Of a stretch of 64,000 nucleotides of DNA, positions 7,107 through 15,783 are shown in pieces (position 1 is the first letter of the stretch; every line of letters begins with the position of its first letter). Made by a program: the position numbers and the translations under genes. Source of the DNA: Candidatus Villigracilis saccharophilus. GTDB taxonomy: Bacteria > Chloroflexota > Anaerolineae > Anaerolineales > Villigracilaceae. Under the pieces are notes generated by a model. The model had not been told where the DNA came from. It saw only the letters and a list, made by a program, of their open reading frames with translations, and made no database searches. Where the stretch lies: positions 35,935-99,934 of the forward strand of contig JADJNA010000023.1 in assembly GCA_016709305.1 (NCBI GenBank), written 5' to 3'.

Positions 7107-9026
7107 ATGTTACGAAACCGTTTGTTCTTCGTTTTGGGTTTGTTGGTTGTTGCCAGCATGATCCTTTCCGCCTGCGGCGCTCCGGCCCCTGCCGCGACTG
7201 AAGCCCCCGCTGTTGCAACCGAAGCCCCTGCCGTCGCAACCGAAGCTCCTGTTGTGCCGACTGAAGCTCCCATTACCCCCACTTCCTATACTACGCCTCA
7301 CCCCATCCTCGGCGATCTTAAAGTGCGCCAGGCTCTTTCCTACTGCACAAACAAGAATGACTTAATCAAGTCAGTTTATCCTTTGCTCTCCGAAGAAGAA
7401 CAGGGTAAATTGGTCATGCACACCTTCATCCCGACCAGCCACTGGGCCTATGCCGGCGATGAGAACGTCACCGTCTACGAATATGATCCCGCCAAGGGCG
7501 CCGCTTTGCTCGATGAAGCCGGCTGGACCCTCGCCGAAGGTGCCGGTTTCCGCACCAACGCCGCTGGCGATGAACTCGCGCTTAAGTTCACAACCACCTC
7601 CGCTGCCTTCCGCCAGACTTGGGCTGCGATCTGGGAAGCTCAGATGGCTGAGTGCGGTGTCCGCGTTGTCCGCTTGCACGCCCCCGCTTCCTGGTGGTTC
7701 GGTGACACCACTGGTCTCGCCCGCCGTGACTTCGAACTTGGCGCTTTCGCCTGGGTCGGTCAGGCTGATCCCGGTGGCCAAACCCTTTATGCTTGTGATC
7801 AGATCCCGCTTCCGGAAAACGGTTGGGCTGGTCAGAACTCCATGGGTTGGTGTAACGAAGAAGCCAGCAAGAACATCAAACTGGCCAACAATACCCTCAT
7901 CAAAGATGAGCGCATTGCCGCTTACACAGTCGTTCAGAACGAATTCACAAAGGATGTTCCTTCCATTCCTTTGTTCAACCGCACCGACACCTTTGCTTCC
8001 GCTGCTGACTTGGCCGGCTTTGCCCCGACCCCTGGTCAGGAATATTACATGTACAATGCCGGCGATTGGGAACGCCCCGGTCAGGATACCATCATCCTTG
8101 GCTTCACCCAGGAACCCGCCTCCCTGTATACTTTAGTTGAAAGCGCTTTTGTTGCTGTTGCGGCTGATTACTTCCTCCGCCCCGGCTTCACCACCAGCTT
8201 GAACTACGACTTTGCTGCTGTTTACTTGAAGGCATTGCCCACCCTTGAAAGCGGCGCGACCACCAACAGCGATGTTGAGGTTGCTGAAGGCGCCAAGGTT
8301 GTGGATGCTGATGGTAACGTGGTTGATCTTGCTGCCGGCGTAAAAGTTATCAATGCCGCTGGCGAGACCGTCGAATTCACCGGCGGAACCGTAACCATGA
8401 AGCAGTTGGTTTCCAAGTTCGAGTTCATTGACGGCATCAAATGGGAAGATGGCGAGCCGATCAAGGCCGCTGACTTCGAACTCTCCAAGACGATCGCTTG
8501 CGATCCCGAATCTGGCGCAACCTCCTTCATCACCTGTGACAAGACCGCCAGCGTTGAATTCGCTGACAATGGTTATACCCAGACCTGGATCCCCGGTGTT
8601 CAAGATCCGCTATATTTCATCCCTGTTTGGGGTCTCGAACCCTCTCACCAGGTTCTTGCCGACGGACGCAATTTGAAGGATGTCCCCGCCTCCGAGTGGG
8701 CTACCCTCCCCGAAGTTGCTGAAGATCCGCTATCCTATGGCCCGTACGTTTTGACCGAATGGGTCAAGGGCGAAAAGATGGTCTTTGCAGCCAACCCCAA
8801 CTGGGTATTCGGCGCTCCCAAGACCCCGAACCTCGTCATCCAGATCATCTCCGCTGAAGGCGCAGAAGCTGCCCTCCTCGGTGGTGAAGTTGACGTGCTC
8901 GATTCAACCACATTGGTCGGCCTTACTCAGACCCTCGTGGATGCCGCCGCCGCCGGCACCATCAAGACCGTTATCAATGCCAGCGCGACCTGGGAACATA
9001 TCGACGTCAATTTGTTCCTGCGCTAA
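7107..9026 (+). CDS. Peptide ABC transporter substrate-binding lipoprotein, circularly permuted
   Basis: A 639-aa SBP_bac_5-type (cluster C) binding protein. The start at 7107 is chosen because GGAGGAG precedes it and it gives a lipoprotein signal with lipobox LSAC (Cys23); the ATG at 7038 has no suitable RBS spacing. Residues 24-60 are a Thr-Glu-Ala-Pro linker. What follows is unusual. Residues about 65-326 (KVRQALSYCTNKNDLI to IPLFNRTD) are the part normally at the C terminus. Residues about 327-639 (TIILGFTQEP, VVDADGN, KWEDGEPIKAADF, GPYVLTEWVKGEKM) are the part normally at the N terminus. The protein ends with ATWEHIDVNLFLR, the string that normally leads into the KVRQAL region. It probably delivers peptides to the permeases encoded next. 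Confidence 0.9.
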   Translation: MLRNRLFFVLGLLVVASMILSACGAPAPAATEAPAVATEAPAVATEAPVVPTEAPITPTSYTTPHPILGDLKVRQALSYCTNKNDLIKSVYPLLSEEEQGKLVMHTFIPTSHWAYAGDENVTVYEYDPAKGAALLDEAGWTLAEGAGFRTNAAGDELALKFTTTSAAFRQTWAAIWEAQMAECGVRVVRLHAPASWWFGDTTGLARRDFELGAFAWVGQADPGGQTLYACDQIPLPENGWAGQNSMGWCNEEASKNIKLANNTLIKDERIAAYTVVQNEFTKDVPSIPLFNRTDTFASAADLAGFAPTPGQEYYMYNAGDWERPGQDTIILGFTQEPASLYTLVESAFVAVAADYFLRPGFTTSLNYDFAAVYLKALPTLESGATTNSDVEVAEGAKVVDADGNVVDLAAGVKVINAAGETVEFTGGTVTMKQLVSKFEFIDGIKWEDGEPIKAADFELSKTIACDPESGATSFITCDKTASVEFADNGYTQTWIPGVQDPLYFIPVWGLEPSHQVLADGRNLKDVPASEWATLPEVAEDPLSYGPYVLTEWVKGEKMVFAANPNWVFGAPKTPNLVIQIISAEGAEAALLGGEVDVLDSTTLVGLTQTLVDAAAAGTIKTVINASATWEHIDVNLFLR

Positions 9027-9045
9027 TTTGTAATTGCCTGTAATG

Positions 9046-9081
9046 ACTATGGGGTAGGTGAGAGATCGCCTACCCCATAGT
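9046..9081 (+). terminator. Hairpin after the binding-protein gene
   Basis: ACTATGGGGTAGG (9046-9058) pairs perfectly with CCTACCCCATAGT (9069-9081). Only three T follow. It probably stabilises the mRNA 3' end and lets the binding protein be made in excess over the permeases. Confidence 0.7.
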
Positions 9082-9088
9082 TTACGTA

Positions 9089-9136
9089 ATCCCCGCAGGC
9101 TTGTGTAAATGTTTGAAGGTCTGCGGGGATTTTTTT
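9089..9136 (+). terminator. Second hairpin with T7 tract
   Basis: ATCCCCGCAG (9089-9098) pairs with CTGCGGGGAT (9121-9130) and is followed by a run of T to 9136. Together with the hairpin before it, it separates the abundant binding-protein transcript from the permease genes. Confidence 0.75.
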
Positions 9137-9187
9137 GTAAAGTGATGTAAGCAAGAAATTATTTTTTTATTTTCTGGGAGATGCGGC

Positions 9188-10387
9188 ATGACTGCATATT
9201 TAATTCGCAGAGTTTTGCAATCAATTCTGGTGGTATTTATTTCAGCCGTAGCTTCGTATGTATTGCTAAGTTTTGCGCCCGGGGGACCGTTGGCAGGTTT
9301 ACGTCAAATAACACAAAGTTCCCGCTTTAAGATCACAGAAGAGGATATTGCCCGTATCCGCGCGTCCTTTGAATTGGATCTTAACCTCCCGATCCGTTTT
9401 AGCCGCTGGCTTGTTGGTGTTCCGAAGGGTCCGATTGTGATCGGGGGAAAGGAATACTTTGGCGATATGGTGGTTGGGTGCCGCAAACCGATCGAGGCTG
9501 AAGTTCTTAATTCCCGTGGCGTTCTTGAAATCGTTGTAGTGGGCTGCAAGGAAGAAGTATTACTAAAGGATATTGTCGGCCGCCGCACCAGCCGCGGCAT
9601 TCTCTTTGGTGATTTCGGCTTATCCTGGCGTCTTTTACGCGACCGTCCTGTTAGTGACCTGATCGCGAGTCGTATCCCTAAGACCCTGCAGCTGATCGGT
9701 CTTGAAACATTGTTATCATTGCTGATCGGTATCCCGCTGGGCATTTATTCCGCAGTGAAACAATACTCCAAGTTCGATTATATTTTTACGACGCTGGCAT
9801 TTATGGGACAAGCCATGCCCAGTTTCTTTTTTGGACTTTTGTTCATTTTATTTTTCTCGATTATTCCGAAGGGGGCCGGGCTGCCTTACCTGCCTGCCGC
9901 TCTATCAGAATCGATCCGTAATTACACCATCCCCTTGATCGGTGAAGTGATCGCCGGTTCGGCAAAAGACAGGATCCTGCACATGATCCTGCCTGTCGCG
10001 GTCTTGACCATTCTCAATATCGCCGGGTGGAGCCGCTTTATCCGCGCCAGCATGCTGGACGTGCTGCGTCAGGATTATGTCCGCACAGCGCGCGCAAAAG
10101 GTCTTAGCCAGAACGTGGTCATCATGAAGCATGCTCTCCGTAATGCTTTGATCCCATTTGTGACGATCGTTGTTTTCACGATACCGGGGTTGTTTGGCGG
10201 GGCGATCATCACCGAAAGTATATTCTCATGGCCGGGCATGGGCAGGCTTTATATCCTGGCGCTGGGTGATTATGACTATCCAGTTGCAATGGCGCTTTTC
10301 TTTATCCTGTCCGTCCTAACTGTGATTGCGACTTTGTTACGCGACATACTCTATACAATCGTGGATCCCCGCATCCGTTTAAACTAG
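9188..10387 (+). CDS. Peptide ABC transporter permease, DppB/OppB type
   Basis: 399 residues with the N-terminal TM helix typical of this subunit (YLIRRVLQSILVVFISAVAS) and the BPD_transp_1 domain at about 160-395. The EAA loop that contacts the ATPase is DYVRTARAKGLSQN. Between TM1 and the transmembrane domain lies a 90-residue extracytoplasmic insertion (about 75-165), longer than in E. coli DppB. GGGAG precedes the ATG. It would pair with the next gene to form the membrane channel. Confidence 0.93.
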   Translation: MTAYLIRRVLQSILVVFISAVASYVLLSFAPGGPLAGLRQITQSSRFKITEEDIARIRASFELDLNLPIRFSRWLVGVPKGPIVIGGKEYFGDMVVGCRKPIEAEVLNSRGVLEIVVVGCKEEVLLKDIVGRRTSRGILFGDFGLSWRLLRDRPVSDLIASRIPKTLQLIGLETLLSLLIGIPLGIYSAVKQYSKFDYIFTTLAFMGQAMPSFFFGLLFILFFSIIPKGAGLPYLPAALSESIRNYTIPLIGEVIAGSAKDRILHMILPVAVLTILNIAGWSRFIRASMLDVLRQDYVRTARAKGLSQNVVIMKHALRNALIPFVTIVVFTIPGLFGGAIITESIFSWPGMGRLYILALGDYDYPVAMALFFILSVLTVIATLLRDILYTIVDPRIRLN

Positions 10388-10403
10388 CATTGAGGAAATA
10401 TCA

Positions 10404-11403
10404 ATGACCGTACCCGCTCATATGGATAATCTTAAAGCCGAAGCCGTTACCATCGAGGAACGCAGTCCGTTTCAGGTGGTATCGATGCGTTTTATGAAAC
10501 ACCGCCTGGCGATGGTGTCCTTGGCTGTCATGGCCGTGATCTTTACCCTGACAATTCTGGCTCCTTATATTACATCCTTTAAAGTTGATGAATTAAATGT
10601 CAATGATTATTTCCGGCCTTTTGGATATGTTGACGAGCCTACCGGCCGTGTCCATTATTTCGGCACAGATAATATTGGCCGTGATTACTTTTTAAGGTTG
10701 TTGTATGCGGGACGCCTCTCCCTTTCTGTAGCCTTATTGTGGGTCTTTATTTCCGAAACTCGTTGGTGTGATCGTTGGCGCGGTGTCAGGTTTCTATGGT
10801 GGCTGGGTCGATTCGGTCTTGATGCGCTTTGTGGAATTCATGTTGACCATTCCCACCCTACCGTTGCTGTTGATCATTTCCTCCATGCTTTTGCGGAATG
10901 AAGATCTGATTCCCATTCCAGAGGGGGTGCTGCAGGTGGTGGGGAATATCATGCTGCTGAGCCCGAAGGATGCGCGCAGCGCGGTCTTGATCGTGATGGT
11001 TCTGGCGGGTTTCGGCTGGCTTTCGTCTGCGCAATTGATGCGCGGGACGGTGCTTTCCCTGCGCGAGCAAACCTTTGTCGAAGCCTCCCGTTCTCTGGGC
11101 GCAACGGATGTATGGATCATCTTCAAGCACATGATCCCGAATGCCATGGCACCGATCATCGTGGACGCTTCGCTCGGATTGGCGGGTTTCGTGGTCGCAG
11201 AAGCGGCGCTCGCCTTTTTAGGTTTTGGTATTCAAGATCCCATCCCTACCTGGGGCAATATGCTGTCTGCAACGCAAACGTACATGTTTGATAAGCCCTG
11301 GCTTCCGCTCGTACCGGGCCTGCCCATTTTTATCTGTTCACTTGCTTTCAATTACATTGGTGATGGTCTGCGCGATGCGCTTGACCCGCGCTTGAAGTTA
11401 TAG
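10404..11403 (+). pseudogene. Peptide ABC transporter permease, DppC/OppC type, frameshifted
   Basis: The first frame (from ATG 10404) gives the N-terminal cytoplasmic segment, TM1 and FGTDNIGRDYFLRLLYAGRL, then loses homology after SVALLWVFIS. The +1 frame takes over near 10755-10766 with VGVIVGAVSGFYGGWVDSVLMRF and runs to 11403. It includes the EAA loop (FVEASRSLGATDVWIIFKHM) and the C-terminal GDGLRDALDPRLKL. One indel in roughly 10748-10766 explains the split. All other genes of the operon are intact, so a sequencing error is quite possible. Confidence 0.88.
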
Positions 11404-11438
11404 CGTTATGAAAAAAATCTCAAATATGGGAGTTACTT

Positions 11439-12473
11439 GTGGCAACAAATAATCAAACCCCTTTGCTTGAAGTACGTAATCTTAAGACTTACTTCTATAC
11501 TGAAGACGGCGTTGTGCATGCCGTGGATGGTGTGGATTTCTATGTCAATTCCGGCGAGGTCTTGGGCATCGTGGGTGAGTCAGGTTGCGGCAAAAGCGTA
11601 ACTTCACTATCCATCATGCGTCTGATCAGCCAGCCCGGCAAGATCGAGGCAGGCGAGATATTGTTTGAAGGCAAGGATCTTGTGAAGGCTACTGAAGAGG
11701 AGATGATGAAAATACGCGGCAACCGCGTTTCCATGATCTTCCAACAGCCGCAGTCCGCCCTAAACCCTGTATTCCGCGCCGGTGACCAGATCTCTGAGGT
11801 GTTGAATATCCATCAGGATTTCGGCAAGGAAGCGGGTCAAAAGCGCGCCGTGGAACTGCTCAAACTGGTGGGCATTCCCGAGCCTGAAAGCCGCGCCCAA
11901 TCCTTCCCGCATGAATTATCCGGCGGGATGGCTCAGCGTGTCATGATCGCGATGGCGCTGGCTTGTGTGCCCGATCTGCTCATCGCGGATGAACCGACCA
12001 CAGCGCTGGATGTCACAATTCAGGCTCAGATCCTGGATCTGATGCGAGACATGCGCACCCAGCTGGGCTCTGCCATGATCCTGATCACCCATGATCTGGG
12101 CGTGATCGCAGAAATGGCGGATCGTGTGGCTGTGATGTATGCGGGTGAGATCGTTGAACAATCATCAGTGGCGACATTGTTTGATGCGCCGCTCCATCCC
12201 TACACCAAGGGTTTGATCGGCTCCATCCCAGTTTTGGGCGAGGTGCGAGATCGATTGGATGTTATCCCGGGATCGGTTCCAAATCTGGTCAATCTTCCTA
12301 CGGGCTGCCGCTTTGCGCCGCGCTGTATGGCGCGTGTGGAGCATAACCTGGCAATTTGTTCTGATAAGCGTCCTGAGCTAAACGAAGTTTCCACTGAGCA
12401 TAAAGTACGCTGTTGGCTCTACCAGGATTCTGATCAGCATGTTGCTCCGATAAAAATTGGCAGTAAATCCTAA
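11439..12473 (+). CDS. Peptide ABC transporter ATPase, DppD/OppD type
   Basis: 344 residues with Walker A GESGCGKS, Q-loop FQQPQSALNP, signature LSGGMAQR, Walker B LLIADEPTT and the switch His in ITHDLG. The C-terminal Opp/Dpp extension has four cysteines (CRFAPRC, C, C), which may hold an Fe-S cluster as reported for related ATPases. The start is GTG at 11439. It couples ATP hydrolysis to peptide import with the DppF partner encoded next. Confidence 0.94.
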   Translation: MATNNQTPLLEVRNLKTYFYTEDGVVHAVDGVDFYVNSGEVLGIVGESGCGKSVTSLSIMRLISQPGKIEAGEILFEGKDLVKATEEEMMKIRGNRVSMIFQQPQSALNPVFRAGDQISEVLNIHQDFGKEAGQKRAVELLKLVGIPEPESRAQSFPHELSGGMAQRVMIAMALACVPDLLIADEPTTALDVTIQAQILDLMRDMRTQLGSAMILITHDLGVIAEMADRVAVMYAGEIVEQSSVATLFDAPLHPYTKGLIGSIPVLGEVRDRLDVIPGSVPNLVNLPTGCRFAPRCMARVEHNLAICSDKRPELNEVSTEHKVRCWLYQDSDQHVAPIKIGSKS

Positions 12474-12482
12474 AGGGATGAT

Positions 12483-13481
12483 GTGGCTATGAATACAAAA
12501 ATGCAAACTCAAGAGAAGACCGACCTGTTGGTTGTAAAGAATCTAACAAAATATTTCCCGGTTCGTTCCGGTGTTTTTCAGCGCACGACAGCCTGGGTAC
12601 AGGCTGTGGACAAGGTAAGCTTTGCGGTGAAAGCCGGCGAGACCTTGGGCATGGTGGGTGAGTCAGGCTGTGGAAAGACCACAGTTGGCCGTTCCATTTT
12701 GCGTTTGATCGAACCCACTTCCGGCGAAGTCTCCTTTAATGGTGAAGATATTATCAAGATGCGCCCCAGATCACTAAAAGCCTTACGCCGCGATATGCAG
12801 ATCATCTTTCAGGATCCGTATGCATCGCTTAATCCGCGTATGCCGATCGGTGAAGCGGTGATGGAAGGATTGCAGATCCACAAGATCGGGCATCCCAAGG
12901 AACGCTGGGATGTTGCCATTAATATGTTAAAGAAAGTCGGGCTTGAGGAATATCACGCCCGCCGTTATCCGCATGAATTTTCCGGCGGTCAGCGCCAGCG
13001 CATCGGTATTGCGCGCGCTTTGGCGTTACAGCCAAAGTTCATTGTTTGCGATGAACCGGTCTCCGCGCTGGATGTTTCCATTCAGTCTCAGGTCTTGAAT
13101 ATTCTTAAGGACCTGCAAAAAGAATTCGGCCTCACCTATCTTTTCATCGCGCACAATCTTAGCGTGGTCGAGCATATCTCCGACCGTGTGGCGGTGATGT
13201 ACCTCGGCAAGATGGTGGAACTTACCGGCCGCGATTCCCTTTACCGCGAACCTTTGCATCCTTATACAAAGGCTTTGCTTTCTGCGATTCCAGTGCCGCA
13301 TCCAGAAGTCAAGCGTGACCGCACGATCCTCAAAGGCGATGTGCCCAGCCCGTTGAATCCGCCCAAGGGCTGCCGCTTCCACACACGCTGCCCGATCGCG
13401 GTCGCCAAGTGTTCACAGGATGAACCTGAATTCAAAGAGGCGAGGCCCGGACATTGGGTTGCTTGCTGGCTTGTGGAATAA
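12483..13481 (+). CDS. Peptide ABC transporter ATPase, DppF/OppF type
   Basis: 332 residues with Walker A GESGCGKT, signature FSGGQRQR, Walker B FIVCDEPVSALD and the C-terminal cysteine-containing oligopeptide/dipeptide transporter domain. The FPVRSGVFQRTTAWVQAVDK segment before the Walker A motif is typical of the DppF half. GTG at 12483 and ATG at 12489 are both possible; the ATG has better spacing from AAAGGG. It is the last gene of the first transporter operon and is followed by a strong terminator. Confidence 0.93.
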   Translation: MAMNTKMQTQEKTDLLVVKNLTKYFPVRSGVFQRTTAWVQAVDKVSFAVKAGETLGMVGESGCGKTTVGRSILRLIEPTSGEVSFNGEDIIKMRPRSLKALRRDMQIIFQDPYASLNPRMPIGEAVMEGLQIHKIGHPKERWDVAINMLKKVGLEEYHARRYPHEFSGGQRQRIGIARALALQPKFIVCDEPVSALDVSIQSQVLNILKDLQKEFGLTYLFIAHNLSVVEHISDRVAVMYLGKMVELTGRDSLYREPLHPYTKALLSAIPVPHPEVKRDRTILKGDVPSPLNPPKGCRFHTRCPIAVAKCSQDEPEFKEARPGHWVACWLVE

Positions 13482-13493
13482 AATTTTAAAATA

Positions 13494-13539
13494 TAAGACA
13501 AAAATAAAACCGCTGAAAGGCGGTTTTATTTTTGTCTTA
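13494..13539. terminator. Long bidirectional-looking terminator
   Basis: A perfect 20-bp stem (13494-13513 with 13520-13539) surrounds a 6-nt loop and has A-rich and T-rich arms. It closes the first transporter operon. Confidence 0.9.
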
Positions 13540-13620
13540 AGGCATTTTGGAGGTTGAAAATATAACACCTTGACATATTAGAAAATAGCTTTCGGAAGTA
13601 CAACTTATGGTCGTTTGATG

Positions 13621-13626
13621 TATAAT
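13621..13626 (+). promoter_or_regulatory. Probable -10 box of the second transporter operon
   Basis: TATAAT at 13621-13626 lies 61 bp before the ATG at 13688 and just after the terminator. No good -35 box sits 17 bp upstream. A TTGACA at 13570-13575 is too far away for this -10. Confidence 0.45.
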
Positions 13627-13687
13627 TCGGCGTGCTTTGTTGGCAGTTCGTCCAGTTATTATCCCAATGTAGAAAAGGACCTCGCGC

Positions 13688-14677
13688 ATGCCTGATCTTT
13701 TGTTAGATATTAAAGGCCTTGAAACTCATTTCAAGACTCCGGATGGGATTGTTCATGCAGTAAATGGTGTCTCCTTCGGCTTGAAGGAAGGTGAAACTTT
13801 GGGGGTGGTAGGTGAGAGCGGTTGCGGTAAGAGTGTGACCATGCTTTCTGTGATGGGATTGATCCCATCACCTCCGGGAAAAGTCGTTGCAGGGGAAGCG
13901 TTCTTTGTCGGTCAGGACCTGCTAAAGATGTCCAAAGATGATATGCGCCATGTGCGTGGTGCGCAGATCAGCATGGTGTTTCAAGACCCGATGACCTCGC
14001 TCAACCCTGTGTTGACTGTCGGTTTCCAATTGGAAGAGCCGCTCATGCTGCATCTTGGAATGACAAGATCGCAAGCCCGTGACCGTGCGGCTGAATTATT
14101 GGGAATGGTGGGTATTCCCAATCCCAAAGAACGTTTAAATGATTATCCCCATCAATTTTCCGGCGGTATGCGCCAGCGTGTGATGATTGCCATGGCGCTG
14201 TCCTGCAGCCCGCAGATATTGATCGCAGATGAGCCAACCACTGCCCTGGATGTGACCATTCAGGCCCAGATCATGGACCTGGTGAAACGCTTGCGTGATG
14301 AGCTGGGTATGACAATTATCTGGATCACACACGATCTGGGTGTCGTTGCCGGTCTGGCCAAGCGTGTGATGGTCATGTATGGTGGTTATATTATTGAAGA
14401 AGCGTCTGTCAATGAATTGTTTGCCAGCCCCACCCATCCCTATACGCTTGGTTTGATACAAAGCCTGCCGCGGGTGGATCAAGATCAGCATAAAAAATTA
14501 TATTCCATTGAAGGTCTGCCCCCCACCCTTTATCAAAAACCGACATTCTGTCCATTCGCGCCGCGCTGCAAATGGGCCATGGAGCGCTGTTGGAAAGAGA
14601 ATCCGGTCCTGGAAACTGTCGGCCCTGAACATCGTGTGGCTTGCTGGGTAGATACGAAAACGGGGAGAAACCGCTAA
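13688..14677 (+). CDS. Peptide ABC transporter ATPase, OppD type (second system)
   Basis: 329 residues with Walker A GESGCGKS, Q-loop FQDPMTSLNP, signature FSGGMRQR, Walker B ILIADEPTT and the C-terminal CPFAPRC cysteine motif. It is a paralogue of the ATPase at 11439 but belongs to a separate operon in which the ATPases come before the binding protein and permeases. Its stop codon overlaps the start of the next ATPase (TAATG), so the two are translationally coupled. Confidence 0.94.
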   Translation: MPDLLLDIKGLETHFKTPDGIVHAVNGVSFGLKEGETLGVVGESGCGKSVTMLSVMGLIPSPPGKVVAGEAFFVGQDLLKMSKDDMRHVRGAQISMVFQDPMTSLNPVLTVGFQLEEPLMLHLGMTRSQARDRAAELLGMVGIPNPKERLNDYPHQFSGGMRQRVMIAMALSCSPQILIADEPTTALDVTIQAQIMDLVKRLRDELGMTIIWITHDLGVVAGLAKRVMVMYGGYIIEEASVNELFASPTHPYTLGLIQSLPRVDQDQHKKLYSIEGLPPTLYQKPTFCPFAPRCKWAMERCWKENPVLETVGPEHRVACWVDTKTGRNR

Positions 14678-15666
14678 TGGCTACTGCAAATAAAAAAGAT
14701 ACTATGCTTCGCGTTGACAATCTTGTAAAGCACTTTCCGATCTATCGGGGCCTGTTTCAAAAACAGGTCGGTGCAGTGCGCGCTGTTGACGATATTTCTT
14801 TTGATATCAAGCGCGGTGAGACACTGGGGCTTGTAGGCGAATCCGGCTGCGGCAAATCCACGACCGGGCGCGCCATTCTTCAGTTGTACCGCCCGACTTC
14901 TGGTAAAGTGGATTTTGACGGCGTTGATCTGGTTCACCTTAAGGGTGAAGAATTACGCCGTACACGCCGCAAGATGCAGATGATCTTTCAGGATCCATAT
15001 GCCAGCTTAAATCCACGTATGACTGTCGGAGCCATTATTGGCGAACCGCTCATTGTTCATAATCTGGCTTCCGGCAAGGAAGTGGAAGATCGCGTTAAGC
15101 AGCTGTTGGAACTGGTTAAGCTCAACCCGGCTTTCTCCTCCCGTTATCCGCATGAGTTTTCAGGCGGCCAGCGCCAGCGTATCGGCGTGGCGCGCGCGCT
15201 TTCCCTGCAACCATCCTTTATTGTCTGCGACGAACCGATTTCTGCGTTGGATGTATCCATTCAAGCCCAGGTCGTTAATTTGCTGGAAGAATTACAGGAA
15301 CAATTCAACCTGACCTATTTGTTCATTGCGCATGACCTTTCCATGGTGCGTCATATCAGCACGCGTGTGGCAGTGATGTACCTGGGCGTGATGGTTGAAT
15401 TGGCTGACCGCGCTGGGTTGTATGAATCACCGCTGCATCCCTACACCAAAGCGTTGCTTTCAGCAGTCCCAATTCCTGACCCGATCGCAGAATCGAGTCG
15501 TAAACGGATGATCCTGGAAGGCGATGTGCCTTCTCCGGCAAACCCGCCCTCCGGCTGCCGCTTCCGCACGCGCTGTCCGATCGCTGAGAAACTTTGCGCC
15601 GAGTCGCGGCCGGAGTTTCGTGAGGTAACCCCAGGTCATTTTGTGGCCTGCCATTTGGTCAAGTAA
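14677..15666 (+). CDS. Peptide ABC transporter ATPase, OppF type (second system)
   Basis: 329 residues from the ATG at 14677, which overlaps the upstream stop; the longer frame from TTG 14641 would run into the preceding gene. Walker A GESGCGKS, signature FSGGQRQR and Walker B FIVCDEPISALD are present, followed by the cysteine-containing C-terminal domain CRFRTRC. It is the partner of the ATPase encoded immediately upstream. Confidence 0.94.
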   Translation: MATANKKDTMLRVDNLVKHFPIYRGLFQKQVGAVRAVDDISFDIKRGETLGLVGESGCGKSTTGRAILQLYRPTSGKVDFDGVDLVHLKGEELRRTRRKMQMIFQDPYASLNPRMTVGAIIGEPLIVHNLASGKEVEDRVKQLLELVKLNPAFSSRYPHEFSGGQRQRIGVARALSLQPSFIVCDEPISALDVSIQAQVVNLLEELQEQFNLTYLFIAHDLSMVRHISTRVAVMYLGVMVELADRAGLYESPLHPYTKALLSAVPIPDPIAESSRKRMILEGDVPSPANPPSGCRFRTRCPIAEKLCAESRPEFREVTPGHFVACHLVK

Positions 15667-15783
15667 ACGATCATTAAAATCTAAACTTAAAAGGAGGTGG
15701 TCGCTGCAAGTAGATAAGTACTTTGTTCTTCCAACTGTCTGTTCGTAAACAAACCTTTTTTCAACTATATGAGGAGAAGAAAT

